From an uncultured Clostridia bacterium (GTDB lineage Bacteria; Bacillota; Clostridia; Lachnospirales; CAG-274), in contig CANQBJ010000002.1 of assembly GCA_947589665.1 (NCBI GenBank), forward strand, positions 1 through 64,000: DNA of 64,000 nucleotides. The letters are read 5' to 3'. Position 1 is the stretch's first letter. The number at the start of each line of letters is the position of its first letter. Positions 43,551 to 52,035 of this stretch are shown one piece after another. The position numbers and the translations under genes are program-made. The notes under the pieces were generated by a model. That model made no database searches. It was not told the origin of the DNA and worked only from the letters and a program-made list of their open reading frames with translations.

Positions 43551-44131
43551 TTTTTCCCTTCCCTTACACCGTCTGCCGTAAATACGGAAAATACAGTCTT
43601 TATTATTATCCTTATGTCAAACAAAAGGCTCATTCTTCTTACATATTCTCCGTCATAGGCTGCCTTTACAGGTATTGGCAGTTCATCTCTGCCGTTTACC
43701 TGAGCCCAGCCCGTAAGTCCGGGAGTAATGTCATTTGCCCCGTATTTATCTCTTTCTTCAATAAGATCATATTGATTGTACAGAGCAGGACGAGGCCCTA
43801 CTATGCTCATATCTCCCCTCAGTATGTTGAAAAGCTGAGGAAGTTCGTCAAGACTTGATTTTCTGAGGAATTTACCAATTTGGGTAATATATGCCTGGGG
43901 GTCCTTAAGCATATGGGTAGGCATATCCTTAGGTGTTTCCGCCTTCATTGTCCTGAATTTGTATATATAAAATTCCCTTTTGTGTATACCTATCCTCTTC
44001 TGTCTGAATATGATATTTCCGCCGTCCTCAAGCTTTACCGCTATGGCTATTATTACAAAAAGCCAGCTTAAGGCTATTATGGCGGCAAGGCTTAATGCAA
44101 GGTCAAGCGCTCTTTTTACCCTTACATACAT
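43547..44131 (-). CDS. Sugar-phosphate transferase (PglC/WcaJ-like phosphoglycosyltransferase)
   Basis: A 194-aa monotopic phosphoglycosyl transferase with one N-terminal re-entrant hydrophobic helix, KFRTM, the catalytic SLDELPQLFNILRGDMSIVG and GPRPAL, and LTGWAQVNGRDELP. It transfers a sugar phosphate from a UDP-sugar to undecaprenyl phosphate, the first membrane step of surface glycan assembly. The length equals the minimal PglC type. GGAGG precedes the start, which lies 2 nt downstream of the FlaA1-like gene stop. Confidence 0.94.
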   Translation of the reverse strand: MYVRVKRALDLALSLAAIIALSWLFVIIAIAVKLEDGGNIIFRQKRIGIHKREFYIYKFRTMKAETPKDMPTHMLKDPQAYITQIGKFLRKSSLDELPQLFNILRGDMSIVGPRPALYNQYDLIEERDKYGANDITPGLTGWAQVNGRDELPIPVKAAYDGEYVRRMSLLFDIRIIIKTVFSVFTADGVREGKK

Positions 44132-44133
44132 GG

Positions 44134-46053
44134 CTACATTACCTCCGAGTGAAAATTAGGTACTATTTCCTTTATGATATCCCTTACCTTTTCGGGAGAA
44201 TTAAAGCAAGCGTCATAAAGCTTATCCAGAAGTCTGCTGAAATTGTCATAGTCCATTTCCACAGGCTTGGCAACAAATATCTTATTGTTGTAGGCTGCCT
44301 GCATACTGTCCTTTTCCTCATCCATTATAAGCTCTTCGTAAAGCTTTTCACCGGGGCGAAGTCCCGTATACTCTATCTTTATGTCCTTGTCGGGTATAAA
44401 GCCCGAAAGCCTTATAAGATTTCTGGCAAGCTCATCTATCTTAACAGGCTTGCCCATATCCAGCACAAATATCCTTCCGCTTTTGCCTAAGCCCGCTGCC
44501 TGAAGCACAAGACGGCAAGCCTCCGGGATAGTCATAAAAAATCTTGTGATGTCCTTGTGCGTAACCGTAACGGGGCCTCCCGATTTTATCTGCTTTTTGA
44601 AAAGCGGTATAACACTTCCGTTGCTGCCAAGCACATTGCCGAAACGCACTGCTACAAACTTTGTATCGCTGCGCTCTGCATAAGCCTGTATTATAAGCTC
44701 TGTGATCCTCTTGGTGGCGCCCATTACATTTGTAGGATTTACCGCCTTGTCCGTAGAGAGGAGTACAAAACGGTCGCACTTGTATCTGTCGGCGCATTTT
44801 GCCACGTTAAGAGTGCCGAATACATTGTTCTTAACAGCCTCGGCAGGAACATATTCCATAAGGGGAACGTGCTTATGCGCAGCTGCGTGGAACACAACAT
44901 CGGGTCTGTATTCCTCAAATACTCTCTCTATACAGTCCACATCTCTTACAGAGCCTATCCTCACAAGCATATCTATGTCCTTATACTTGTTTATAAGCTC
45001 ATTGTAAAGCTCATAGGCATTATTCTCGTATACGTCAAATATAATAAGCTTTTTAGGGGCAAACTTCACTATCTGACGGCAAAGCTCGGAGCCTATGGAA
45101 CCGCCTCCGCCCGTCACAAGTACAATTTTGCCCTCAAGGTATTCGGATATGGACTTTACATCTATCTGTACCTCATCTCTGAAAAGCAGATCGGTAATAT
45201 TTACATCCCTTAATATCTGATAGCCCCCGTCTGATATATCACTTAAGGGCGGTATCATCTTAAGGGTACAGTCCGTCTGCGAACAGAGGTCCATTATCCT
45301 CTTTACCTGAACATTGGTAGCGGAGGGTATGGCAACTATTATTTCCTCTATTTCGTACTCCTGGGCAAGTCGGGGAATATTTGCCGTGTCATAGGTCACT
45401 CTTACACCCATTATGTTTGTATTATTCTTGTTGTAATCGTCATCTACGACTATAACGGCTATCCTGTCCTCGTAGCCCTTTTCATCATTGATTATGCTCC
45501 TGACTACATTATATCCCGCATAGCCTGCTCCTATTACCATAACTCTCTTAAGTCCGCTTTTCTTTGAAAAGGAATGCTCAATATTTATAAAGGTCCTCTT
45601 TATAAGCCTGTAGCCTGAGCGGGAGAACACAAACAGGACTATATCGAATATCCATGCCACCATTATCATTCTCTTGGGGAGCATATAGCCCTCTATGACA
45701 TTTGAGAGTATAAAATAATAAAAGCCGTATACCAAAGCAAAGATAATGGTATCTGCTATTATTATCTTGTATATATCGTCTATGGTAGCATACTTCCAGA
45801 GATTGGAATAAAACTTGAAAACACCGTATACTAAAAGACATACGGGCGTCACGAACAAAAAGGTATATTTATACCACTGCCACACCTGTAAGGGTATGAG
45901 CATACCCTTTTCGCCGGGAAGTCCCGGAATAGTGCCGCCATACCACAGGCATATTGCAATAAGTATAGATACATTTATAAGCACAACATCCAGCAGAGCA
46001 TAGAGAAACATTTTGCTCCTCTGATCTCTTGCCCTATCCGATAATCTGACCAT
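44134..46053 (-). CDS. Polysaccharide biosynthesis protein, FlaA1/CapD-like nucleotide-sugar dehydratase
   Basis: A 639-aa protein with four N-terminal membrane helices (about 15-150), a CoA-binding-like Rossmann fold (VMVIGAGYAGYNVVRSI) and an SDR dehydratase domain (VTGGGGSIGSELCRQI, STDKAVNPTNVMGATKR). Members act on UDP-GlcNAc-type sugars, as 4,6-dehydratases making UDP-diNAcBac or related precursors. ATG 46053 is chosen behind GGCGGAGGAAG, 1 nt after the ligase stop. It probably supplies the PglC-like transferase next door. Confidence 0.93.
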   Translation of the reverse strand: MVRLSDRARDQRSKMFLYALLDVVLINVSILIAICLWYGGTIPGLPGEKGMLIPLQVWQWYKYTFLFVTPVCLLVYGVFKFYSNLWKYATIDDIYKIIIADTIIFALVYGFYYFILSNVIEGYMLPKRMIMVAWIFDIVLFVFSRSGYRLIKRTFINIEHSFSKKSGLKRVMVIGAGYAGYNVVRSIINDEKGYEDRIAVIVVDDDYNKNNTNIMGVRVTYDTANIPRLAQEYEIEEIIVAIPSATNVQVKRIMDLCSQTDCTLKMIPPLSDISDGGYQILRDVNITDLLFRDEVQIDVKSISEYLEGKIVLVTGGGGSIGSELCRQIVKFAPKKLIIFDVYENNAYELYNELINKYKDIDMLVRIGSVRDVDCIERVFEEYRPDVVFHAAAHKHVPLMEYVPAEAVKNNVFGTLNVAKCADRYKCDRFVLLSTDKAVNPTNVMGATKRITELIIQAYAERSDTKFVAVRFGNVLGSNGSVIPLFKKQIKSGGPVTVTHKDITRFFMTIPEACRLVLQAAGLGKSGRIFVLDMGKPVKIDELARNLIRLSGFIPDKDIKIEYTGLRPGEKLYEELIMDEEKDSMQAAYNNKIFVAKPVEMDYDNFSRLLDKLYDACFNSPEKVRDIIKEIVPNFHSEVM

Positions 46054-46054
46054 A

Positions 46055-47872
46055 CTATTCTTCCTCCGCCGTATCTGCCGCTCCAAAGCCCATGCCAAGC
46101 ATAGACCAGAATACAGGCGCAACAGATACAACACTGTCTGTTGTAAGCCCTGCAAAGAGATATGCTATCACTCCCGCCATTAAGCCAAGCCTTATTGCCG
46201 TAAGGGCTGAGGCATTGTTCTCTGCAAATACCGCCTTTATAGTCTTTACTATAAAGAGTATATACAGTGCCATAAGAACAATAAGCGAAAGCACACCTGT
46301 ATTTATTCCCGTCTGTAAATATATATTATGAGGCTTATCCACTATCACATAGGGATTGCCAAGAAATTTAAGCTTGCTCTTTACGTCCTGCTGAGGAAAT
46401 TCCAGCGCAAAGCTGTCAGGTCCTGAACCCAGTATAATATGGTCTTTAAGCAGAGGTATACTTCTGGACCATATATAGCCTCTGTTTGAACCAAGTCTTT
46501 CAACACCTTCAAAGCCAAAGCTCTCCGCAGGAGCCGATGTATCTATTGCATTGCCAAATTTATCCAGTATGCGAAGAACACCGTCTACCTCGCCGAACAT
46601 AAAGTAGGTCTCAGTACCGCCTGCATCCTCTGCCATTACAGTTGCATAATTTTTATATAAATACATATTCCAGGTTATGCCGTCCTCTTTGAAAATATAC
46701 TGCTTTCCACCCTCTGTTTCCATATCCTTTATATCAACAGGCTCCAGAACAGTGCCGTTATGCATAAACTGCGTTGCCTGCTCGGCATAGTCTATGGAGT
46801 AAACTCCGCCCTTTGTAATGATATCGCCTTTCATACCGTCTACATCGATATCCTCATAATAGCTAGCGGAGACCTGTATAGCTTCACTGTTATTTAATGC
46901 ATTGGATATCACCCTTATTTTCTGTGCTATCACGCTGTTTGTGACAAAGAGCAAAACTGCAACTATAATACAGGCGATTATTCCCGCTATGGTAAATGCA
47001 AGTGCCTTTTTGCTCCTGAGCTTGAAAACATAGTAGCATACTGCCACTGCGGAAGTAAAGCCTATGCCTGCGGCAATACCAAGTATACCGCCTACGGAAT
47101 GAGTGCCTACCGCACATGCACCAAGCATAATTGCAAGGGCTGTCATTACCCACTTTATCTTCTTTTTGGCAGGCATAAAGAATGCCATAACGCCTATGGC
47201 AGAAAACATCATACCGAAGTACATACCTGCGCAGTTGGGATTGTAAAGAGTTGAAAATACGGAGTCAAACCTTATATTAAGGGGCTTTCCGTTATAAAGA
47301 CTTCCCATTATCACCTTTGCGCCGATATCCGTCGTAAATATATTAAAGCCCAAAAGCTGGAGAAAGCCTACTATACCTACTAAAAAGCCTGATATCATAA
47401 GGCATATGACAGCTATGCCAAGTCTGTTCCTGTTTCTTGAAAATGCCATGGCTATTACCATAAATACCATATAGCACAGCCATACCCAGAATCCCTCGTA
47501 TCTTTCTGAAATGCCATTGAAGGAGGTAGACTTATAGCTTGAAAAAAGAGCAGACAAAAGAGCAAGTATAATATATACTCCTGCCAGTATAACGGGCTTT
47601 GACTTAAAGTTTATAGTAAAACCGTCCCCGCTGAATATCTGAAATGCCATAAAAACAGCCATAACTACGCCCATTACAATAATAAGCACGGATTTGCCGT
47701 GGGAAAAAATATCATTTACGGTATTTCCCGAACGTATTATATTGTATTCATCGGCGCTTACCCCTACCTGATTAAGCCTGCATACAACAGGTATGACCGC
47801 CACTACTATACATAAAAAAATGCCCATTAATATATCGGAAGAGCTTAGTTTATTCATATCTGTCTTACTCAT
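46055..47872 (-). CDS. O-antigen ligase/Wzy-type polymerase family protein
   Basis: A 605-aa protein with about 11-12 membrane helices. A large extracytoplasmic loop (about 285-440, all beta-like, starting near the VSASYYEDID word) precedes the ligase signature GSGPDSFALEFPQ and DKPHNIYLQTGINTG. Such enzymes polymerise or ligate undecaprenyl-linked glycans outside the membrane. ATG 47872 is chosen with AGAGGTGATAG upstream. The loop is longer than in classical WaaL, suggesting an extra binding domain. It is first of the polysaccharide genes after rex. Confidence 0.9.
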   Translation of the reverse strand: MSKTDMNKLSSSDILMGIFLCIVVAVIPVVCRLNQVGVSADEYNIIRSGNTVNDIFSHGKSVLIIVMGVVMAVFMAFQIFSGDGFTINFKSKPVILAGVYIILALLSALFSSYKSTSFNGISERYEGFWVWLCYMVFMVIAMAFSRNRNRLGIAVICLMISGFLVGIVGFLQLLGFNIFTTDIGAKVIMGSLYNGKPLNIRFDSVFSTLYNPNCAGMYFGMMFSAIGVMAFFMPAKKKIKWVMTALAIMLGACAVGTHSVGGILGIAAGIGFTSAVAVCYYVFKLRSKKALAFTIAGIIACIIVAVLLFVTNSVIAQKIRVISNALNNSEAIQVSASYYEDIDVDGMKGDIITKGGVYSIDYAEQATQFMHNGTVLEPVDIKDMETEGGKQYIFKEDGITWNMYLYKNYATVMAEDAGGTETYFMFGEVDGVLRILDKFGNAIDTSAPAESFGFEGVERLGSNRGYIWSRSIPLLKDHIILGSGPDSFALEFPQQDVKSKLKFLGNPYVIVDKPHNIYLQTGINTGVLSLIVLMALYILFIVKTIKAVFAENNASALTAIRLGLMAGVIAYLFAGLTTDSVVSVAPVFWSMLGMGFGAADTAEEE

Positions 47873-47987
47873 TTCTATCACCTCTACAAAATTTGCATAA
47901 TTATATATATAATAACACAAATACGGTTTTTTTACAATATAAAAGACATTATGTTTATGAAATTTTAACATAATGTCCTGTATTTTT

Positions 47988-48626
47988 CTATTTGCTGTTT
48001 TCAAGCTCGCTCAATTTATAGGAAAGCGTCATTACACTGTCTGTTAGATGAACATTTTCCACAACTACGTCGTCCGGTGTTCTCAGGTCTATATGAGAAT
48101 AATTCCATATACCCCTTATGCCGTTCTTCACCAGTATTGATGTTATCTGAGAGGCATTTGTCTTGGGAATGGAAAGTACGGCTATGTCCACACTGTTCTT
48201 ATTCAGGAAGGCATCCAGCTCGCCTACGTCCTGAACACGCATATTGCCTACCTCCATACCTATTTTATTGGGGTCCTTGTCAAATATTCCTATGAAATTA
48301 AAGCCCCTTCTTGAAAAATTGCCGTAGTTGGCAAGAGCCTGTCCAAGATTGCCTGCTCCTATTATGACCATATTGTATTGCCTGTCCAGACCCAGTATCC
48401 TTTTTATCTCCTCATAAAGCAGTTCTACGTCGTAGCCGTAGCCTCTCTGACCGAAGCGTCCGAATTTGTTGAGGTCCTGCCTTATCTGTGAGGCGGTGAT
48501 ATGCATTTTTTTACTTAGCTCTCCGGAAGAGATTCTTGTAATGCCGTTGTCAAGCAGGTCTCCTAAATATCTGTAGTATCTGGGGAGCCTTTTGACAACG
48601 GCTATGGATATTTTATCTTCCTCCAT
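47988..48626 (-). CDS. rex: Redox-sensing transcriptional repressor Rex
   Basis: A 212-aa Rex with an N-terminal winged helix (ISIAVVKRLPRYYRYLGDLL, ITASQIRQDLNKFGRFGQRGYGY) and an NADH-binding Rossmann fold (VIIGAGNLGQALANY). It senses the NADH/NAD+ ratio and represses fermentation genes. ATG 48626, behind GGAAGGACGG, is preferred; ATG 48644 would add six residues. A consensus promoter lies at 48696-48668. Confidence 0.96.
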   Translation of the reverse strand: MEEDKISIAVVKRLPRYYRYLGDLLDNGITRISSGELSKKMHITASQIRQDLNKFGRFGQRGYGYDVELLYEEIKRILGLDRQYNMVIIGAGNLGQALANYGNFSRRGFNFIGIFDKDPNKIGMEVGNMRVQDVGELDAFLNKNSVDIAVLSIPKTNASQITSILVKNGIRGIWNYSHIDLRTPDDVVVENVHLTDSVMTLSYKLSELENSK

Positions 48627-48667
48627 TTTTATCCGTCCTTCCATATTTTACCTTTTCACATTGAGTT

Positions 48668-48696
48668 ATTATAAAATACAAAGACTTTTTTGTCAA
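48668..48696 (-). promoter_or_regulatory. rex promoter
   Basis: TTGACA (48696-48691), 17-bp spacer, TATAAT (48673-48668). Confidence 0.85.
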
Positions 48697-48718
48697 TTAA
48701 TAAATATTAAACAAAATA

Positions 48719-49444
48719 TTAAGAAGTATATTCCGGAGCGTCCCTGAGAATACTGTACGGCGTCATCATACCCAGTATATGCCCGTCATGTCTGCCGTTT
48801 GAAGTGAAGAACACCACCGCCAGCTTTTTCATCGACCTGACATCTATACTAAAAAGATTGGATATTTCGTATATATTTGCGCCGGCAGGGGCAAAGGCAA
48901 AGTATTCGTTAGTGTGATTGTTTATATCCAGATAGTCCCTAATTTCGTTAAGCAAAGTGGTCTCGGTAATATTTATGGATTTTTTGTCGCAAATATAGGA
49001 ATATATGGCATTATCGCTGAATACTCCCACAAGTCTGTCTCCGTCGAAAACAGGCGCATGGGTAAAGCCGCTTTCGTTCATATAGGTGCTGACCTCGGAT
49101 ATCCTGTCTGTCAGACCTACCGTATACATATTTTCTCTCCTTACCGCATAGCTCAGAGCCTTTACGGGGGATTTTATTCTCTGTACACATCTTTCAAGCA
49201 CGCTTACCATATCGTCGGAGGGTATGACGGGAGATATGTCCCTTACTCTCGGCGTGTGTACAAGGAAATTCCGTACAACTCTGCAATATTCTATATCCTC
49301 CTTGAATTCCCTCAGCACAGGTATTGCCGTAAGCCTGTTTATTACGGGAGAGCCTTCGGGAAGCTTGGGGAAATAATTCTCGCGTCCCGCTTTTTCCAGC
49401 TGTCTGTAAAGCTCCAGAAATTTCTCCGTATTGTTCTTATACAT
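48719..49444 (-). CDS. CBS-domain protein co-transcribed with metal ABC importer
   Basis: A 241-aa protein with an N-terminal helical region (1-110, including EYCRVVRNFLVHTPRV) and two CBS motifs (about 110-165: VGLTDRISEVSTYMNESGFTHAPVFD; and about 185-235). CBS pairs bind adenosine nucleotides and often regulate transporters. It starts 4 nt after the permease stop codon, so it is the fourth gene of the metal importer operon. A nucleotide-gated control of the importer is inferred. Confidence 0.85.
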   Translation of the reverse strand: MYKNNTEKFLELYRQLEKAGRENYFPKLPEGSPVINRLTAIPVLREFKEDIEYCRVVRNFLVHTPRVRDISPVIPSDDMVSVLERCVQRIKSPVKALSYAVRRENMYTVGLTDRISEVSTYMNESGFTHAPVFDGDRLVGVFSDNAIYSYICDKKSINITETTLLNEIRDYLDINNHTNEYFAFAPAGANIYEISNLFSIDVRSMKKLAVVFFTSNGRHDGHILGMMTPYSILRDAPEYTS

Positions 49445-49448
49445 ATTG

Positions 49449-50240
49449 CTACCTCTTTCTCACTATGAGTATGACTACAAGCGTACATATGCCTATCAGA
49501 ACTATGGTTCCTCCCGGCTTAAGATCGTAAAAAGCCGTTAATATAAGCCCTGCCAATGTAAATATGACTGCAAATACAACGGAAAGCACAGTATTGTGCA
49601 GATAGCTTTTTGAAATAAGCATAGCACATGCCACCGGAATTATCATAAGCGATGATATTACAAGGGAGCCTACAGTCCTTGCGGCTATAGATACGACTAT
49701 GGCAGTAAGTATCGTAAACACAAGGTTTATACTCCTTACAGGCACTCCGGAAAGATATGCGCCCTCCTCGTCAAAGGCTATATAAAAAAGCTCTCTGTAA
49801 AGCAGCAGCATTATTGCGATAACGGCTATGCTCAGCACTATTACCGTTACAAGCTCAAAGTTGGATATTGCAACAACAGAGCCGAAAAGAAAGCTGTTAA
49901 AGCCTGCACTGCTTTTGACAAAGCCTGAGGCGACTGCAGCTACGCCTACGGCAAAGCTCAGTACCACAGCCGTTGCCATTTCAGAATAATTGGGAAAGCT
50001 GCGTCTTATATATTCTATGGTAAGAGCGGAAAGCACAGAAAATATTATTGCTGTGATGACAGGACTCAGGCTCAGGCATAAGCCTATCGTAACACCGGCA
50101 AGTCCCGCATGGGACAGAGCATCTCCTATAGTGGAAAGTCTTTTAAGCACAATTATATTTCCTATAAGAGGTGTTATTACAGATATGAACAGGGCTACTG
50201 CCATTGCTCTTTGCATAAATGCAAGTGTGAATATTTCCAT
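49449..50240 (-). CDS. Metal ABC transporter permease (ZnuB family)
   Basis: A 263-aa permease with about eight membrane helices; family words are IVLKRLSTIGDALSHAGLAGVTIGL and FDEEGAYLSGVPVR. It forms the channel for zinc or manganese uptake with the ATPase at 50250-50969. The ribosome site is AGGAGG-like, and the gap to the ATPase gene is 9 nt. Metal specificity cannot be told. Confidence 0.94.
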   Translation of the reverse strand: MEIFTLAFMQRAMAVALFISVITPLIGNIIVLKRLSTIGDALSHAGLAGVTIGLCLSLSPVITAIIFSVLSALTIEYIRRSFPNYSEMATAVVLSFAVGVAAVASGFVKSSAGFNSFLFGSVVAISNFELVTVIVLSIAVIAIMLLLYRELFYIAFDEEGAYLSGVPVRSINLVFTILTAIVVSIAARTVGSLVISSLMIIPVACAMLISKSYLHNTVLSVVFAVIFTLAGLILTAFYDLKPGGTIVLIGICTLVVILIVRKR

Positions 50241-50249
50241 AATGACCTC

Positions 50250-50969
50250 CTAGTGATGGTGATGATGCAGATTTACAAAGGAACGGCTTGTAAACTCCTG
50301 TGATGACAAAAGCTCTCCGCTGCCGTCCTCGGAAAGTATAAGCACCTTGTTGGAATGATATATAACGGAGGAAATGTCATGAGTTACCATAACTATAGTG
50401 ATCCCTCCCGCATTCAGCTCTCCCAGAAGACAGCATATGGAATCTACCGCCTTTATGTCTATACCTACTGTAGGCTCGTCTAAAAATATGATATCGGGAG
50501 ATGCCGCAAGAGCCTTTGCTATAAACACTCTCTGCTGCTGACCTCCCGAAAGATTGCCTATTTTGTTGCGGGCATATCCCGCCATACCAACTCTGTCAAG
50601 AGCATTGTATACCTTTTCCTTGTCCTCGGCATTATATCTCTTGAACAAGCCCTTTTGGGAATATAGCCCCAGCGAAACTATTTCCTCTACAGTTGCGGGA
50701 AAATCCTTGTTAAATGAAGTCGCTTTCTGTGATACATAGGCTATTTTGGAAAAGCTTCTGAACTGTGAGGAGTCTGTGCCGAAAAGCCTTATACTGCCCT
50801 CCGTAGGCCTGAGCCTGTTGAGTATAAGCTTTAAAAGAGTGGATTTGCCTGTGCCGTTTGTACCTACAACGCACAGAAAATCCCCGCGGTTTATACTGAA
50901 GGATATCCTGTGAAGTATGCTTTTGTCAGGATAGCTGAAGGACAGGTCCTTCACCTCTAATATTGCCAT
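50250..50969 (-). CDS. Metal ABC transporter ATP-binding protein, natural His5 tail
   Basis: A 239-aa ABC ATPase with Walker A (GTNGTGKSTLLKLIL), signature (NLSGGQQQRVFIAKAL), Walker B (IIFLDEPTVGID) and H-loop (VMVTHD). It ends in SFVNL followed by five histidines. A cluster of surface histidines is natural in zinc-handling proteins and may sense or buffer metal here. It starts 3 nt after the stop of the binding-protein gene. Confidence 0.95.
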   Translation of the reverse strand: MAILEVKDLSFSYPDKSILHRISFSINRGDFLCVVGTNGTGKSTLLKLILNRLRPTEGSIRLFGTDSSQFRSFSKIAYVSQKATSFNKDFPATVEEIVSLGLYSQKGLFKRYNAEDKEKVYNALDRVGMAGYARNKIGNLSGGQQQRVFIAKALAASPDIIFLDEPTVGIDIKAVDSICCLLGELNAGGITIVMVTHDISSVIYHSNKVLILSEDGSGELLSSQEFTSRSFVNLHHHHH

Positions 50970-50972
50970 ATA

Positions 50973-51839
50973 TCATTCATCTCCGAAAGCCAGCTTTAGA
51001 TTTTCAAGGTTTTGCTCCATTACGCTTACATAGTCCTCAGGACTGCCCTCTGAGGCAGGTCCCTCAAAGGGATCGAGAGGCAGGAGCCTACATCCTGCTT
51101 CATCGGCTATGGTCTGCATTACCTTAGGCGATGCAAGCTTTTCATAGAAAATATACTTTATATCATTTGCCTTTATATAGTTTACTATCTCCTCTACCCT
51201 GGACGGCGACGGTTCGCTTTCCGCCCCTATTCCTTCAACGGCGATCTGCTCTATGCCGTAAGCGTCACAGAGATAGCCGTAGGCCTCATGAGATACTACT
51301 ATTTTTCTCTTCTCCTTTGGTACAGCATCTATCACGCTTCTGTATTTTTTGTCAAGAGCGTCCAGCTTCAGCACACAGGCATTGTAATTTTCCTCATAGT
51401 ACAGAGAATTACCTACATCAATATAGCTAAGCTTGTCTGTAATAGTTCTGCACATAGTCTTGACATTAAGAGGATCAAGCCATATATGGGGATCACTGCC
51501 CTTTTTTTCTATGCCCTCGGAAAGCTCTACAAAATCTACATCAGAGCCTTCCAGAGATGCCTTTACCTTGTCTATCCAGCCTTCCATACCCATACCGTTA
51601 TAGAAAAGCACCTCTGCATCGTTAAGCCTTGCCATATCCTGTACGGTAGGCTCCCAGTCGTGGGGTTCCGTACCCGCAGGCACCATATTGTATATATCCG
51701 CCATACCTCCGGATATGTCCGATGCAAAGTCGTACAAGGCATAAAAGCTTGTGTATATTCGGGGTCTGTCACCCATTTTATTGACTCCGCAGCCTGCAAG
51801 CAGGAGAACAAGAGCTATAGCCGTAATAATTTTTTTCAT
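50973..51839 (-). CDS. Metal ABC transporter substrate-binding lipoprotein (ZnuA-like)
   Basis: A 288-aa lipoprotein (lipobox LLAGC, C18) of the cluster-9 metal-binding family. Ligand motifs are GTEPHDWEPTVQD, DPHIWLDPLNVK, VVSHEAYGYL and the late LLPLDPFEGP region. The His-rich loop typical of ZnuA is short or absent, so manganese is also possible. It is first of the four-gene operon. An extended -10 (TGTTATAAT) lies at about 51862-51854 on the minus strand; no clear Zur box was seen. Confidence 0.94.
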   Translation of the reverse strand: MKKIITAIALVLLLAGCGVNKMGDRPRIYTSFYALYDFASDISGGMADIYNMVPAGTEPHDWEPTVQDMARLNDAEVLFYNGMGMEGWIDKVKASLEGSDVDFVELSEGIEKKGSDPHIWLDPLNVKTMCRTITDKLSYIDVGNSLYYEENYNACVLKLDALDKKYRSVIDAVPKEKRKIVVSHEAYGYLCDAYGIEQIAVEGIGAESEPSPSRVEEIVNYIKANDIKYIFYEKLASPKVMQTIADEAGCRLLPLDPFEGPASEGSPEDYVSVMEQNLENLKLAFGDE

Positions 51840-51897
51840 ATAAAATCTCCCTTATTATAACACCCATATTTTCTATATATATCAATATACCATTATT

Positions 51898-51955
51898 TTG
51901 CCATTATTTCAAGATACTTTATAATTTGTTAGCACTCTTTTTAAATGAGTGCTAA
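51898..51955 (+). promoter_or_regulatory. Heat-shock promoter with CIRCE operator (HrcA)
   Basis: TTGCCA (51898-51903), 16-bp spacer and TATAAT (51920-51925) are followed by a perfect CIRCE element TTAGCACTC-N9-GAGTGCTAA (51929-51955) over the expected start site. HrcA bound at CIRCE represses this promoter until heat or misfolding inactivates HrcA. Confidence 0.9.
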
Positions 51956-51962
51956 TTTTCTC

Positions 51963-51990
51963 TTGACATTTTCAAACTTGTATGTATAAT
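51963..51990 (+). promoter_or_regulatory. Second htpG promoter
   Basis: TTGACA (51963-51968), 16-bp spacer, TATAAT (51985-51990), just past the CIRCE element, so less directly blocked by HrcA. Two tandem promoters are inferred. Confidence 0.7.
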
Positions 51991-52035
51991 TATATATGAG
52001 AGAGTTCTACTTTTAATTTTCAAGGAGATGTTATT

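Noticed and set aside
50250-50265. Pentahistidine end considered as a cloning tag artefact
   Set aside because: It lies in an ordinary operon context, in frame with native sequence, and no vector sequence is present.
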